64,000 nt of DNA from CAYZQH01 sp050300015 (GCA_050300015.1 JBNKWZ010000027.1:186001-250000); one strand, 5' to 3'; positions 17,497 to 25,984 are shown, counted from the first letter of the stretch. The notes: a model not told the origin generated them from the sequence alone. Numbers and translations: made by a program.

Positions 17497-18189
17497 TTAC
17501 CAGGCGTCTGGCACGAGCAGGTAGCCCCGGCCCCACACGGTCTTTATGCGAAAGGGGGATTCACTGCTGTCTCCAAGTTTTTTGCGCAACTGAGACACAC
17601 GCACATCGATGGTTCTATCCAAACCATCATAGGGCCGTGCGTAAATGGCACTGAATAGAAACTCTCGGCTTAACACTTGCCCCGCTTGACGTGCAAGCGC
17701 CACCAACAATTCAAACTCGTGGCTAGATAATGATATGGCCTCTGCAGCCAAGGTTACCGAGCGGGATGCCAAAGAAATATGCAAACAGCCAAACGTCCAC
17801 TCTTCGGTTTCTGATTTTTCATCTTGATGAAAGCGGCGCAGCAAGGCTTTGATTCTTGCCAATAAGACGGGGGGTTCCACAGGTTTGATTACGTAATCAT
17901 CCGCACCGTTTTCTAAGCCTAAAATTTGATCGGCATCATCATTGCGGGCTGTGAGCATCAATATTGGCCCCTTAAAGTCTGCTCGCACCTCTTTACAAAT
18001 CGTCAGGCCATCTTTATTCGGCAGCATCACATCCAAAATCAATAAATCCGGGCATTGGTTTTGAATCTGACGGCCCACCTTGTTGCCATTACTTTCGATC
18101 ACAACAATACAGTCGCCCGAGGATTCCAAAAAATCCTTTACCAGTTGCGCCAAGCGTTCATCGTCTTCAGCCAGCAAAATGCGATGCAT
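17497..18189 (-). CDS. OmpR-family response regulator, RstA-like
   Basis: A 230-residue two-component regulator. The receiver domain has the acidic pair at residues 9-10, the phosphorylated aspartate in LLILDVMLPNKDG (Asp53), the conserved Thr/Lys switch (LTARND, YVIKP), and a winged-helix DNA-binding domain from about 128 (SLSSHEFELLVALARQAG, RTIDVRVSQLRKKL). Its ATG overlaps the stop of the DUF3019 gene by one base (TAATG), and the kinase follows after 4 nt, so all are co-transcribed and translationally linked. It probably controls mipA and its own operon; that is inference from position. Confidence 0.9.
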   Translation of the reverse strand: MHRILLAEDDERLAQLVKDFLESSGDCIVVIESNGNKVGRQIQNQCPDLLILDVMLPNKDGLTICKEVRADFKGPILMLTARNDDADQILGLENGADDYVIKPVEPPVLLARIKALLRRFHQDEKSETEEWTFGCLHISLASRSVTLAAEAISLSSHEFELLVALARQAGQVLSREFLFSAIYARPYDGLDRTIDVRVSQLRKKLGDSSESPFRIKTVWGRGYLLVPDAW

Positions 18190-18611
18190 TAAAAAAAGCT
18201 CCAGGGATTGCGGCGAGGGCGACGATAGCGTTTATTGTCATGAATCACCTCAAAAGCTTCACTCACTTCCAACCCCAACGATTGCTCGCGCAAAAAAAAG
18301 TTGACGTCGTCAGAGGTGGACAATAAAAAACGATGCTCGCCATGATCCGCATCTGTCCAACAGGCCAAAGGCTTTTCAAATTCGCTCTGATACAAACACA
18401 GGCTCAAGTTTTGTTTGGCGCGCCAGCGGATTTCCAGTTCGTCAAAACAGGTTTCTTCATCGCTAGACAACACGCAAAGCCGGGGTTTAAGAGAAAATTC
18501 AATCATGGGTAATTCACTGGCCTGCGCAGCCGTACTCACCGTACCCAAGACGCACAGTGCGCGGCAATACCCACGAAAAAAACCGAGCTGCTTTCGGCAG
18601 AGATCCAACAC
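18189..18611 (-). CDS. DUF3019 family protein, probably periplasmic
   Basis: The conserved part (IEFSLKPRLCVLSSDEETCF, then WRAKQNLSLCLY and PLACWTDADHGEHRFLL) matches DUF3019, a small cysteine-containing family always seen beside mipA and an rstAB-like pair. The start is uncertain. A frame is open up to 18734 but would overlap the mipA end. A GTG at 18611 gives an N-terminus ending in ALCVLGTVSTAAQA, which looks like a signal peptide with Ala-x-Ala cleavage, so I prefer it; TTG at 18662 is an alternative. The mature protein would be about 110 residues with paired cysteines. A role as accessory to the sensor kinase is inference. Confidence 0.72.
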   Translation of the reverse strand: MLDLCRKQLGFFRGYCRALCVLGTVSTAAQASELPMIEFSLKPRLCVLSSDEETCFDELEIRWRAKQNLSLCLYQSEFEKPLACWTDADHGEHRFLLSTSDDVNFFLREQSLGLEVSEAFEVIHDNKRYRRPRRNPWSFF

Positions 18612-18687
18612 CCGATGATATACCGCCCAAAAGCAGAGCAGTGCTATCCCGACCCAGCGCAAGCCACCCCCAGGCCAACTGCCTTCC

Positions 18688-19923
18688 TTAGAAATAATAC
18701 ACCCCTCCAAAAAACACGGAATGCACAGTATCATCTTCTATCATTGGGCTTTTACGAATTTCCGCCGGCAAACCAAAGGTCTGCCAGAATCCCCTCAAGG
18801 ACCACTTATCGTTAATGGGGCGCTCCCAATCCAAACGGAAGATAGAAGTAACGGCACCCGTATTAACACCGTAAGAAAACCCCGACACACCTGTTTCGGC
18901 TTCTGTCAGGCCATAGTAATAGTCTAAAATTTCTTCGCTTTGCCAATTGCCACCGAGGCTTAACGTCAATTGGTTGTTACCCATGCGCCAAGGGACCGCT
19001 GCCAACAGCCGGACTTCTTGCCCATGGTGTACACCGGACACATCACTTAACGCATGAACAATAAAAGACATACGACCAAGTCCGTAACTATACTCAAGGC
19101 CCGCCAGCGCAGCTACCCGCCTTTTACTTAACGACGCTCGCCAATTGGGCCCTAATGCTTGTGACTGAGTATTCACCACAGGTTGGGCGACTAAGCCCTC
19201 ATTTTGCACCTGCACTTCCGTGGTTTGTTTGACGCCGCTCGAATGTGTGGTCACTTCTATTGTATCGTCTGCACCTGCGTTGGAAATCACCACGGTACCA
19301 TCATAGGTAACCCCCCAATCACCGGCCGCCTCTGTTAATGCCCCCCCATCAAAGACCAAATCACCGTTGACCGAAACGCTGGACACATCGTCGAAGGTTA
19401 TACGCTCTCGGCCGGAAGGCACAGCACCGGATGAACTTGAGGAACTTGAAGAGCTGGGAGCACCAGGGAAGCCGCTTGTTGATACTGCCTCTGAACTTGA
19501 CGGGTAGTTGATTTCCACGTTCACACGTGGTGCGGAACTCGACGGCACGCTAGAAACATTGCCAGGGTCAGAGAAAAAGTTCAGAGGGTCCCAACGGTTA
19601 AAATACATTTGATCGTAGCTGGGCATGGCCAAGAGGTTAAGCTGATGCTTACGAGTATCGGTTAAGGTAAACCCCAGCTCCATATTATTGATAAAAAAAC
19701 GCTCACCGTAGTAAACCACCTCCGGCAACACCACCAACGGCGTTTCTTTTTCACCTAACAATGGGTTGGTACGCAACCCTAAACCCAGACCAACGGCAAA
19801 CTGCCATTCGCCCACAGGCACGCAATCTGGCCCACACTCCTCAAGCGGAGCCGCCGAGTAACTGTTAATACTTAAGAATATCAGTACCCATGCACTGAAT
19901 TGAACTAACCCTACTCGCAACAC
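18688..19923 (-). CDS. MipA/OmpV family outer-membrane protein with poly-serine insert
   Basis: The frame is open to an ATG at 20091, but a GTG at 19923 preceded by AAAGG gives a proper signal peptide (LRVGLVQFSAWVLIFLSIN, cleavage near SYSA), and I choose it: 411 residues. The barrel shows MipA/OmpV features: VGLGLGLRTNPLLGEK, VVYYGERFFINNMELGFTL, then GLEYSYGLGRMSFIVHALSDV, and a C-terminal YYF. Between them lies an unusual insert of about 150 residues with a nine-serine run and a beta-rich stretch, so one surface loop is enlarged. MipA proteins scaffold murein enzymes in E. coli; here the gene heads a two-component operon. The insert is the odd feature. Confidence 0.8.
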   Translation of the reverse strand: MLRVGLVQFSAWVLIFLSINSYSAAPLEECGPDCVPVGEWQFAVGLGLGLRTNPLLGEKETPLVVLPEVVYYGERFFINNMELGFTLTDTRKHQLNLLAMPSYDQMYFNRWDPLNFFSDPGNVSSVPSSSAPRVNVEINYPSSSEAVSTSGFPGAPSSSSSSSSSGAVPSGRERITFDDVSSVSVNGDLVFDGGALTEAAGDWGVTYDGTVVISNAGADDTIEVTTHSSGVKQTTEVQVQNEGLVAQPVVNTQSQALGPNWRASLSKRRVAALAGLEYSYGLGRMSFIVHALSDVSGVHHGQEVRLLAAVPWRMGNNQLTLSLGGNWQSEEILDYYYGLTEAETGVSGFSYGVNTGAVTSIFRLDWERPINDKWSLRGFWQTFGLPAEIRKSPMIEDDTVHSVFFGGVYYF

Positions 19924-20152
19924 AAATATTGCCTTTGATCTATATGCCGACTGTATAATCTGGAGCGCCGCCCATGGTACCTCTAAATGACCGCCAACGC
20001 CTGGAAGCGCTGAGTTCTCAATATCTGGACACATTAGCGCCACCCTGACACCGATGACAAATTGTATAGGTCGGCTGACCTCCGCCGCCACCGCTTAGCC
20101 ATAGGTTTTACAATTCTTTACAATCTCCATACTACAAAGGCCTGGATTCACC

Positions 20153-20590
20153 ATGAAAATATTGCTGCAACGCGTTACCGAGGCCCATGTGGAGGTCGAC
20201 CAGCGCACAGTTGGCGCCATCGAACAGGGCCTATTGCTATTGGTAGGCCTGCAAAAGCAGGATACCCCCCAAACCCTTAAGCGCATGGCTGAACGTGTGC
20301 TGGGCTACCGCGTTTTTAGTGATGACCAGGGAAAGATGAATCTGAGCGTTCGTGATATTCAAGGTGGCATCCTTGCAGTATCGCAATTCACTTTAGCCGC
20401 CGATACTCAAAAGGGGCTAAGGCCCGGCTTCAGTGTAGCGGCCCCGCCAGAGCAAGCCACCGTGATGTTCGACCAATTTATTGAAGCGCTAGAGGCTTTA
20501 CATTCCCCTATTGCTAAGGGTATCTTTGGTGCCGATATGAAAGTAGCATTGGTTAACGATGGCCCGGTGACCTTTATGCTGGAAGGCTAA
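20153..20590 (+). CDS. dtd: D-aminoacyl-tRNA deacylase
   Basis: A 145-residue enzyme that hydrolyses D-amino acids wrongly attached to tRNA, protecting translation. The two DTD signature motifs are intact: SQFTL (77-81, the catalytic threonine region) and the cis-proline motif NDGPVTF near the C-terminus. The N-terminus MKILLQRVTEAHVEVD is also typical. Length is exactly that of the family. It stands alone on the plus strand, divergent from the mipA operon, with a small membrane-protein gene downstream. Confidence 0.96.
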   Translation: MKILLQRVTEAHVEVDQRTVGAIEQGLLLLVGLQKQDTPQTLKRMAERVLGYRVFSDDQGKMNLSVRDIQGGILAVSQFTLAADTQKGLRPGFSVAAPPEQATVMFDQFIEALEALHSPIAKGIFGADMKVALVNDGPVTFMLEG

Positions 20591-20752
20591 ATAAAGCCAG
20601 CAGCGGAGAGGCTCTAGTACAGAGTTGAGTCAATTCTTAACCTTGCTTCGTAGCTAACCCCAAGAGCTGGCAGTACAACTGTGCTGACATTTTCGGGCCG
20701 GGACTTACCTGACCCCTGGGGTGCCTTCCACAAACAACGATACGAGGTTAAT

Positions 20753-20980
20753 ATGGAACCCATTTCCGCAGTACTGGTAACCTTTGGTGTTATTTTACTG
20801 CTTACCAGCTGGATCTACCTGATGATCATCTCCTTTAAAGCGGATTTCAGTTGGGGGCTTTGCGCTGTTTTTGTACCGGTACTGGCTTATATTTACGCCT
20901 TCTTTGACTGGAAAAAAACACAAGGCGCCTTGGCGACCGCCGGCATTGGCTGGGCCGCCATCATTTTCGCTTTACTTTAA
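20753..20980 (+). CDS. Small two-helix membrane protein
   Basis: The ATG at 20753 follows a fair ribosome-binding site (CGAGG), giving 75 residues; an upstream in-frame start at 20681 lacks one. The protein has a hydrophobic N-terminal helix (ISAVLVTFGVILLLTSWIYL), a central helix (WGLCAVFVPVLAYIYAFF), a basic WKKTQG turn and a third short hydrophobic end. It resembles uncharacterised small inner-membrane proteins found near dtd in related genomes. The function is unknown. Confidence 0.65.
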   Translation: MEPISAVLVTFGVILLLTSWIYLMIISFKADFSWGLCAVFVPVLAYIYAFFDWKKTQGALATAGIGWAAIIFALL

Positions 20981-21454
20981 CATTTGCCCGCAGCGGGGGG
21001 CCTCTCTCGCTGCTCGCATCGCCACCATTTCAGCTTTGGTACCCACCCGATTAACTTGCAATAAGGTAGATCTCCTATCTACCGTATAGCACACCCTAAA
21101 AATACGGCGCCGATGTGTAATTCATCTCGTATTTTAAGGGCTTTGCCTACCCAGCTTTACCATACCTGCCACATCTATGGGCCACGTCGGTCACAGAACT
21201 ATGATGCCCCTCTTATACTTCGGCACCTTATGACGCAGATGTTTATCATCTAGTCACCGCTGAAAATTCATCAAACGCTCATTTGGAAATAGTTCTGCAT
21301 CTCACGCAAAACCTTCTAAGCTTATAGGTGCAACGACTCAGAAGCATTCAGCGCAGCACTGGCTCACAACTACATAACATGCCATGCGCGCATATCAAGT
21401 CGGATCTCTCACACCGCGTTATCAACATCAGTACGACTCCAAAAGGGGGGCCTT
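20981..21454. other. Intergenic stretch upstream of the catalase-like operon
   Basis: No gene is supported in these 474 bases. A small inverted repeat (GGTAGA-TCTCCTA-TCTACC, 21065-21083) could be a regulator-binding site or weak hairpin. The right end must contain the promoter of the four-gene haem operon, whose first gene has a strong AGGGGGG ribosome-binding site. Confidence 0.35.
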
Positions 21455-22489
21455 GTGTCTACAGAGAACGTACCCAACGACGAAAGTGAATTCACCCAGG
21501 AGCTGCACGACCGGCTCAAAGCCAAAATGACCGCGGAAAACCCAACATTTATGCACCGTGACGCCCACCCGAAGCAACACGGTGTTGTGCAAGCCACTTT
21601 CTCGGTTGAGCAGAGCCTTCCTAAAAACCTATGCCACGGAGCTTTCAAACCTGGTACCACCTACAAGGCCTGGATGCGGTTCTCCAATCAAAATGCACCA
21701 CCACTGGATGACTACAAAAAAGACATTCGAGGCGCGGCCATCAAGCTGATGAATGTACCGGGTGCAAAAATCAAAATGCCAGACGGCAACAGTACCTCTC
21801 AAGATTTTGTACTGGTATCCACACCAGTGTTTGTTGCCCGCTCTGTCAAAGAATTCGCACTCCTTATACGCTACCTACTAACCAACAAATTTTGTTTAAT
21901 CTTTTTTTTCCTGTTTCACCCTCACGTAGCCATTAATATTTTTAAGGCCAATAAACGCTTTTTTAGCCCGCTGGAAGCCCGCTATTGGAGCACCACACCC
22001 TACCGCCTTGGCCCAAACCAAGTGGTTAAATATTCTATTATTCCGCACAGGCCAAGCACTCCCATCACCGAAGACCTAGGCGCAGATTACTTAAAGCACA
22101 ATATGGCCAAGCAGCTTGCCGACAAAAGTGCTCAGTTTGACTTTTGCGTGCAGTTACAAACCAACCCCAAAAAAATGCCCGTTGAGAATCCAAGCAAGTT
22201 GTGGAAAGAATCCGACTCTCCGTTTGTTAAAGTAGCCACCATTACCATTCCGCAACAAAATTTCAATACGGATATAAAACAAAGCTATGGCAGAAGCCTT
22301 TCCTTTAATCCATGGCATTCACTAGAAGCTCACCGTCCATTGGGCGGAATTAATCGCGCGCGCCATGCAATCTATGTTGCACTGTCAAAATTTCGGCATG
22401 ACAAAAATGCAATGCCTGTTACAGAACCTGTGGATTACAACATTCCAGACACCTTCACACAAACAACCCCCGGAGAAACTCATGTCTAA
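21455..22489 (+). CDS. Mini-catalase-like haem protein
   Basis: A 344-residue protein of the catalase-like superfamily, much shorter than true catalases (about 480 or more residues), like SrpA-type or allene-oxide-synthase-type mini-catalases. Near the N-terminus HRDAHPKQHGVVQATFSV corresponds to the distal-histidine region. YKAWMRFSNQNAPPLDD and IRGAAIKLMNVPGAK are family blocks. At the C-terminus HRPLGGINRARHAIY gives the R-xxx-Y pattern of the proximal haem tyrosine (Arg303, Tyr307). GTG start at 21455 after AAAAGGGGGG. A hydrophobic stretch near 147-162 (CLIFFFLFHPHVAINIF) may bind membranes or lipids. It overlaps the next gene by 8 nt. Whether it removes peroxide or converts a lipid hydroperoxide is open. 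Confidence 0.82.
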   Translation: MSTENVPNDESEFTQELHDRLKAKMTAENPTFMHRDAHPKQHGVVQATFSVEQSLPKNLCHGAFKPGTTYKAWMRFSNQNAPPLDDYKKDIRGAAIKLMNVPGAKIKMPDGNSTSQDFVLVSTPVFVARSVKEFALLIRYLLTNKFCLIFFFLFHPHVAINIFKANKRFFSPLEARYWSTTPYRLGPNQVVKYSIIPHRPSTPITEDLGADYLKHNMAKQLADKSAQFDFCVQLQTNPKKMPVENPSKLWKESDSPFVKVATITIPQQNFNTDIKQSYGRSLSFNPWHSLEAHRPLGGINRARHAIYVALSKFRHDKNAMPVTEPVDYNIPDTFTQTTPGETHV

Positions 22490-23144
22490 TATCGCCGGTA
22501 AGTCTTATGCTATGAATGTCATCACACCGATAGGTCGATGGCGTGTGTATATCAACAAAGCCATTTTTAAGCTGGCGCAAACACCTGTCATGTCAGGCAA
22601 GTTTAATGGCCTGCTTACATTATCGTTAATCCATTTTGCGCGGTGGGTCATTATTATGCCCAATCAATTTCCACGCTTGAGTAAGGACCAGCCTAAGGAA
22701 TCTTTAAAATATGCGTACATGCTGTTTTTTAGTAACTTTAACGGCAGCTGGAAGCAATATGTAGACAGCTTCCACATGGCCATTCCCAGCGGCCTCAACC
22801 TACTCTGGCAAAAAAACGTCAAATACCCAAAATCTGTTCCCTTACAGCCGTTCCACAAGTATATTTTGCACAACCAAATTTGGACGGAGCATTATTACAA
22901 TGCCTACCCACTGGCCTCCTCCAATGATGTTAAATCCGCAGTGGCATTAAAGCCCAATCTACAAGCTTTTATTGAAACCACACAAAACAGCGATGCCGAC
23001 ACTTTTCAAAAGCAGTTCAAGGCTTTCATTTACGACAACCAAGCGTACTTAGGTGTGATGGCACCCTCACCGGTGGTGAGCATTGCCAATGAAGCCATGC
23101 AAGAAAGCCAACGGTTGATGTTAAAGGAGGGGCAACATGAATAA
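22482..23144 (+). CDS. Unknown protein A of the catalase/DyP operon
   Basis: The ATG at 22482, behind CGGAGA and overlapping the catalase-like stop, gives 220 residues; the open frame extends further upstream but inside the previous gene. I do not recognise a named family. The core LIHFARWVIIMPNQFP, SLKYAYMLFFSNFNGSWKQY and VDSFH is clearly related to the next gene, so the two are paralogues. The pattern of short beta strands around FxSNFxG recalls small alpha+beta-barrel proteins, the fold superfamily that also contains DyP peroxidases, but that is a guess. No signal peptide. Its conserved linkage suggests that it handles the substrate of the two haem enzymes. Confidence 0.75.
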   Translation: MSNIAGKSYAMNVITPIGRWRVYINKAIFKLAQTPVMSGKFNGLLTLSLIHFARWVIIMPNQFPRLSKDQPKESLKYAYMLFFSNFNGSWKQYVDSFHMAIPSGLNLLWQKNVKYPKSVPLQPFHKYILHNQIWTEHYYNAYPLASSNDVKSAVALKPNLQAFIETTQNSDADTFQKQFKAFIYDNQAYLGVMAPSPVVSIANEAMQESQRLMLKEGQHE

Positions 23145-23745
23145 AAACAATGGCGCATACGCATTAACTTTGGTTTGCCCTATTAAAAATGGGATTCTCA
23201 ATCAGCAAAGTTTTGCCTCACTCACACGCCAAGCCGTACAAGACCTTCAAGAAAACGAGCTTAGCCCTTTAGCAAAAGTTCCCAACACCTACTTAGCGCG
23301 GCTTTATATCTTGAATGATGTTTTTTATGAAGGCAGCCCCGCAAAAGAAGACCACTTAAAATCCAAATACTTGGTTTTTTCATCTAATTTTCATGGCGGC
23401 CTGGATACTTACCTAAAAGGCTTTTGGACGCATGCAGAAGCGGCAGCCAGAAACATCTGGCAACACTGCGTGGGTTTTGATCAAGTTCAAAACGCAGAGC
23501 AATTTGTCCACTATATAGAACGCTGCCAAGTGGATACCACTTACTTTTTTAATGGCTCAAGCGGCGAACCGTTGGCAGAGCAACTTAAAGCTTTGTATTT
23601 ACGCCAATGCTTTAGCGAGTTTGTCATTAAACAACAAGGGGCAAGCGCAGAAGCACTACACAAGGCTTTTAAGCAGTTTGTCGAAACCACTCAACCCGAT
23701 ACTCTGGCCGCCCCCACTTGGGCACCTGGCAAATCGACCTTGTAG
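23137..23745 (+). CDS. Unknown protein B of the catalase/DyP operon, paralogue of A
   Basis: A 202-residue protein starting 8 nt inside the previous gene, with AAGGAGG before the ATG. It repeats the pattern of protein A: YALTLVCPI near the start, TYLARLYIL, then LKSKYLVFSSNFHGGLDTYL and a tryptophan-containing helix (NIWQHC). Sequence similarity between A and B is visible throughout the middle 100 residues, so they arose by tandem duplication and may form a heterodimer. The function is unknown. It ends a few bases before the DyP start. No signal peptide or membrane helix. Confidence 0.77.
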   Translation: MNKNNGAYALTLVCPIKNGILNQQSFASLTRQAVQDLQENELSPLAKVPNTYLARLYILNDVFYEGSPAKEDHLKSKYLVFSSNFHGGLDTYLKGFWTHAEAAARNIWQHCVGFDQVQNAEQFVHYIERCQVDTTYFFNGSSGEPLAEQLKALYLRQCFSEFVIKQQGASAEALHKAFKQFVETTQPDTLAAPTWAPGKSTL

Positions 23746-23753
23746 GAGCCGAC

Positions 23754-25316
23754 ATGGATACGAACTATATTGATCTAGATGATGTGCAGGGCAACATTGT
23801 TAAAGGGTATGGCCGCTACGGTTACCCGTTTGCACGCTATGTTTTTTTTGAATTTACCAAGCCGCAAACCGGCCGTAACTTTTTAAAAACCTTGCTCCCA
23901 TTAATCACCAATGCCGCCCCCTGGGAAGACCGCCAAGATTTGCCGCTGGCGACCACCAATATTGCCTTTAGTTATGAAGGCTTAAAACATCTAGGGCTAC
24001 CGGTGGAATCCCTTCACAGTTTTCCCAATGAATTTTCAATGGGAATGAAAGCCCGCGCCACCATATTGGGCGACGACCAACAAAGTGCACCTAAACACTG
24101 GGACCCCATTTGGCACAACGACAAAGCCATTCATATGTTCTTATCTATTAACGCCAAAAATAAAGCCGCGTTGGAGGAACGCTATAACGAAATCCAAAAG
24201 CGCCTAGCGGATTATGCTTCCGGGGTGAAGCAATGTTTTGGCCACCGAGGTGAGGCCGGAGACAATCTAGGGTACCAGGATGCCTCTGCAGTGTTTGACG
24301 GCAACACACCAACGCCCAAGGAACATTTCGGTTACACAGACGGTATCTCGGACCCCTACTTTAAAGGCTGCGGCCTACACCCAGCCAATGTGGTCGGTGG
24401 CGGCAAGCCCACCCGTGGCAACCCCGCCACCGAAGAGGGTTGGACACCCTTGCAAACAGGCGAGTTTTTACTCGGCTATCGCGATGAAACCCACGAGCTG
24501 CCCGAGGCTCCTGCTCCCCGAATGTTATCTATGAACGGGACTTTTATGGTGTATCGGAAATTACACCAAAACGTGGGGGCTTTTAACGACTACATCAGCG
24601 AGATGGGCAAGGACTACCCGGGTGGAAAGAGTGTTCTCTCCGCCAAAATGGTTGGGCGCTGGAAAAACGGCGTACCTCTAACCACCTTTCCCGACGAGGC
24701 TGAAGCCAAAGCTTTTGGCGACAAGCTAGCGAGTGCACGCGCGGCCATGTATGCGGCCAAAACCGACGCCGAAAAACAAAAGGCCACCGAATACTTTGCC
24801 TCATTGCGCAAGCAACTCACCGCATTTAACTACAACGAGGACATCGACGGCAAAAAATGCCCCGTGAGCGCCCATATGCGCCGTGCCAACCCCCGAGGGG
24901 CTTTGGAATACGGCGTAAAAGACGCCTACGACACCCCCGGCGCACTGGTGGACCGGCGTCGTATTCTGCGCCGCGGATTACCCTACGGCAAAGTGACAGA
25001 CCCTGCCGACAACAAAGGCGAGCATGGCATTGTTTTTATGGCACTCAATGCCAACATCAATCGTCAATTTGAATTTGTGCAGCAACAGTGGATGAATTAC
25101 GGCAACGACTTTAAGCTGTCCAACGAAAAAGACCCACTGATTGGCAACCAAGACGGTACCGGTGCCATGACCATCCCAGGCACTGGCCCAGACAACCCCC
25201 CGTTTTTCTGCGCTAAATTGCCCCGGTTTGTCGAAACGCGCGGCGGAGAATACTTTTTTATCCCAAGCCTTACCGCCATACGCATGATCGCCAACGGCTT
25301 AATCGACCCCACTTGA
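23754..25316 (+). CDS. DyP-type haem peroxidase
   Basis: A 520-residue dye-decolourising-type peroxidase, longer than the usual 300-400 residues of the small bacterial classes. I start at 23754, after TAGGAGCCGAC; the open frame begins 12 codons upstream without such a site. The N-terminal block DVQGNIVKGYGR is typical. FGYTDGISDP contains the distal catalytic aspartate (Asp196), CPVSAHMRRANPRG contains the proximal haem histidine (His374), and RRGLPYG follows with the distal arginine region. There is no Tat or Sec signal, so it is cytoplasmic. It closes a four-gene operon beginning with a mini-catalase-like protein; both enzymes use peroxide chemistry, implying a shared substrate or sequential steps. 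Confidence 0.9.
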   Translation: MDTNYIDLDDVQGNIVKGYGRYGYPFARYVFFEFTKPQTGRNFLKTLLPLITNAAPWEDRQDLPLATTNIAFSYEGLKHLGLPVESLHSFPNEFSMGMKARATILGDDQQSAPKHWDPIWHNDKAIHMFLSINAKNKAALEERYNEIQKRLADYASGVKQCFGHRGEAGDNLGYQDASAVFDGNTPTPKEHFGYTDGISDPYFKGCGLHPANVVGGGKPTRGNPATEEGWTPLQTGEFLLGYRDETHELPEAPAPRMLSMNGTFMVYRKLHQNVGAFNDYISEMGKDYPGGKSVLSAKMVGRWKNGVPLTTFPDEAEAKAFGDKLASARAAMYAAKTDAEKQKATEYFASLRKQLTAFNYNEDIDGKKCPVSAHMRRANPRGALEYGVKDAYDTPGALVDRRRILRRGLPYGKVTDPADNKGEHGIVFMALNANINRQFEFVQQQWMNYGNDFKLSNEKDPLIGNQDGTGAMTIPGTGPDNPPFFCAKLPRFVETRGGEYFFIPSLTAIRMIANGLIDPT

Positions 25317-25334
25317 TCCCCTCAGCACTCTCAA

Positions 25335-25361
25335 GGCCCCAGCGCACGCCGCTTTGGGGCC
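25335..25361 (+). terminator. Possible terminator after the DyP gene
   Basis: A 7-bp stem (GGCCCCA, 25335-25341, with TGGGGCC, 25355-25361) begins 19 nt after the DyP stop. No U-run follows, so termination by it is only possible. Confidence 0.35.
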
Positions 25362-25386
25362 AAGATCAACCCGGATTGCGAAGCCT

Positions 25387-25415
25387 TTGACAAGCCCCTT
25401 TGGGTCACTTATAGT
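25387..25415 (+). promoter_or_regulatory. Sigma-70 promoter of tRNA-Leu
   Basis: TTGACA (25387-25392), a 17-nt spacer and TATAGT (25410-25415) form a near-consensus promoter, followed by a GC-rich discriminator (GCGCGCC) typical of growth-rate-controlled stable RNA genes. The tRNA begins 70 nt downstream. Confidence 0.8.
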
Positions 25416-25484
25416 GCGCGCCATCTTGACGAAGTTACTGCGGTTTAATTGCAGAACGCACAACTGTCAGACGTTACAAGATAT

Positions 25485-25571
25485 GCCCAGGTGGTGAAAT
25501 TGGTAGACACGCCAGCTTCAGGTGCTGGTGGCCTCACGGCCGTGGAGGTTCAAGTCCTCTCCTGGGCACCA
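25485..25571 (+). tRNA. tRNA-Leu (CAG)
   Basis: An 87-nt type II tRNA with a long variable arm and encoded CCA. Acceptor GCCCAGG pairs with CCTGGGC, the D-loop region is GTGAAATTGGTAGACACG, and the anticodon loop TTCAGGT gives CAG, decoding CUG. The variable arm is TGGCCTCACGGCCG and the T-loop TTCAAGT. Its 3' end (from 25559) is repeated with flank 173 bases downstream. Confidence 0.95.
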
Positions 25572-25619
25572 AATTCTGCGAGATTCATTCGGCAGAATCC
25601 CCCTAATCGAAAGCACTTT
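25559..25619 (+). repeat. tRNA-Leu 3' end repeat, copy 1
   Basis: The last 13 bases of tRNA-Leu and the next 48 bases recur at 25732-25792 with one indel and few mismatches. This could come from an unequal crossover between tandem tRNA-Leu genes, or be the attachment-site remnant of a lost element. Confidence 0.7.
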
Positions 25620-25700
25620 ACTGGAACCGGGACTTGAAGCAGGTTCACGAACGCAATTGCGTTGCAACGAGCGGCATAGCTGCGAAGCCCCAAAGGGGGC

Positions 25701-25721
25701 AAAACAGCCATCAGCTGTTTT
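25701..25721 (+). terminator. Probable terminator of the tRNA-Leu transcript
   Basis: AAAACAGC-CATCA-GCTGTTTT is a perfect 8-bp hairpin ending in a short T-run, 130 nt after the tRNA. It lies just before the second copy of the tRNA 3' end. Confidence 0.55.
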
Positions 25722-25731
25722 GATTCACCCG

Positions 25732-25792
25732 CTCCTGGGCACCAAATTATGCGAGATTCATTCGGCTGAACTCCGTAATCGAGAGCACTTCA
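25732..25792 (+). repeat. tRNA-Leu 3' end repeat, copy 2
   Basis: Starts CTCCTGGGCACCAAATTATG, matching the acceptor strand and CCA of tRNA-Leu plus downstream flank. No 5' half of a tRNA is present here, so it cannot make a second tRNA. Confidence 0.7.
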
Positions 25793-25984
25793 TCAGCACC
25801 GACAACGTTAAGCTTGGGACACTTCGCGCTGGTAAGAAGTTTGGCCAATAACATAACCCATTGTTTTCGTAGAGAAATTATTGAGCATTCGCTTTCTATA
25901 ATGAAATTTTTAGGCAAACTTCGCCCTTGGAAGTCTAAATCTGCAAAACCCATCCAAACCGTCGTCAAGTAGCAAAGGTTTACC

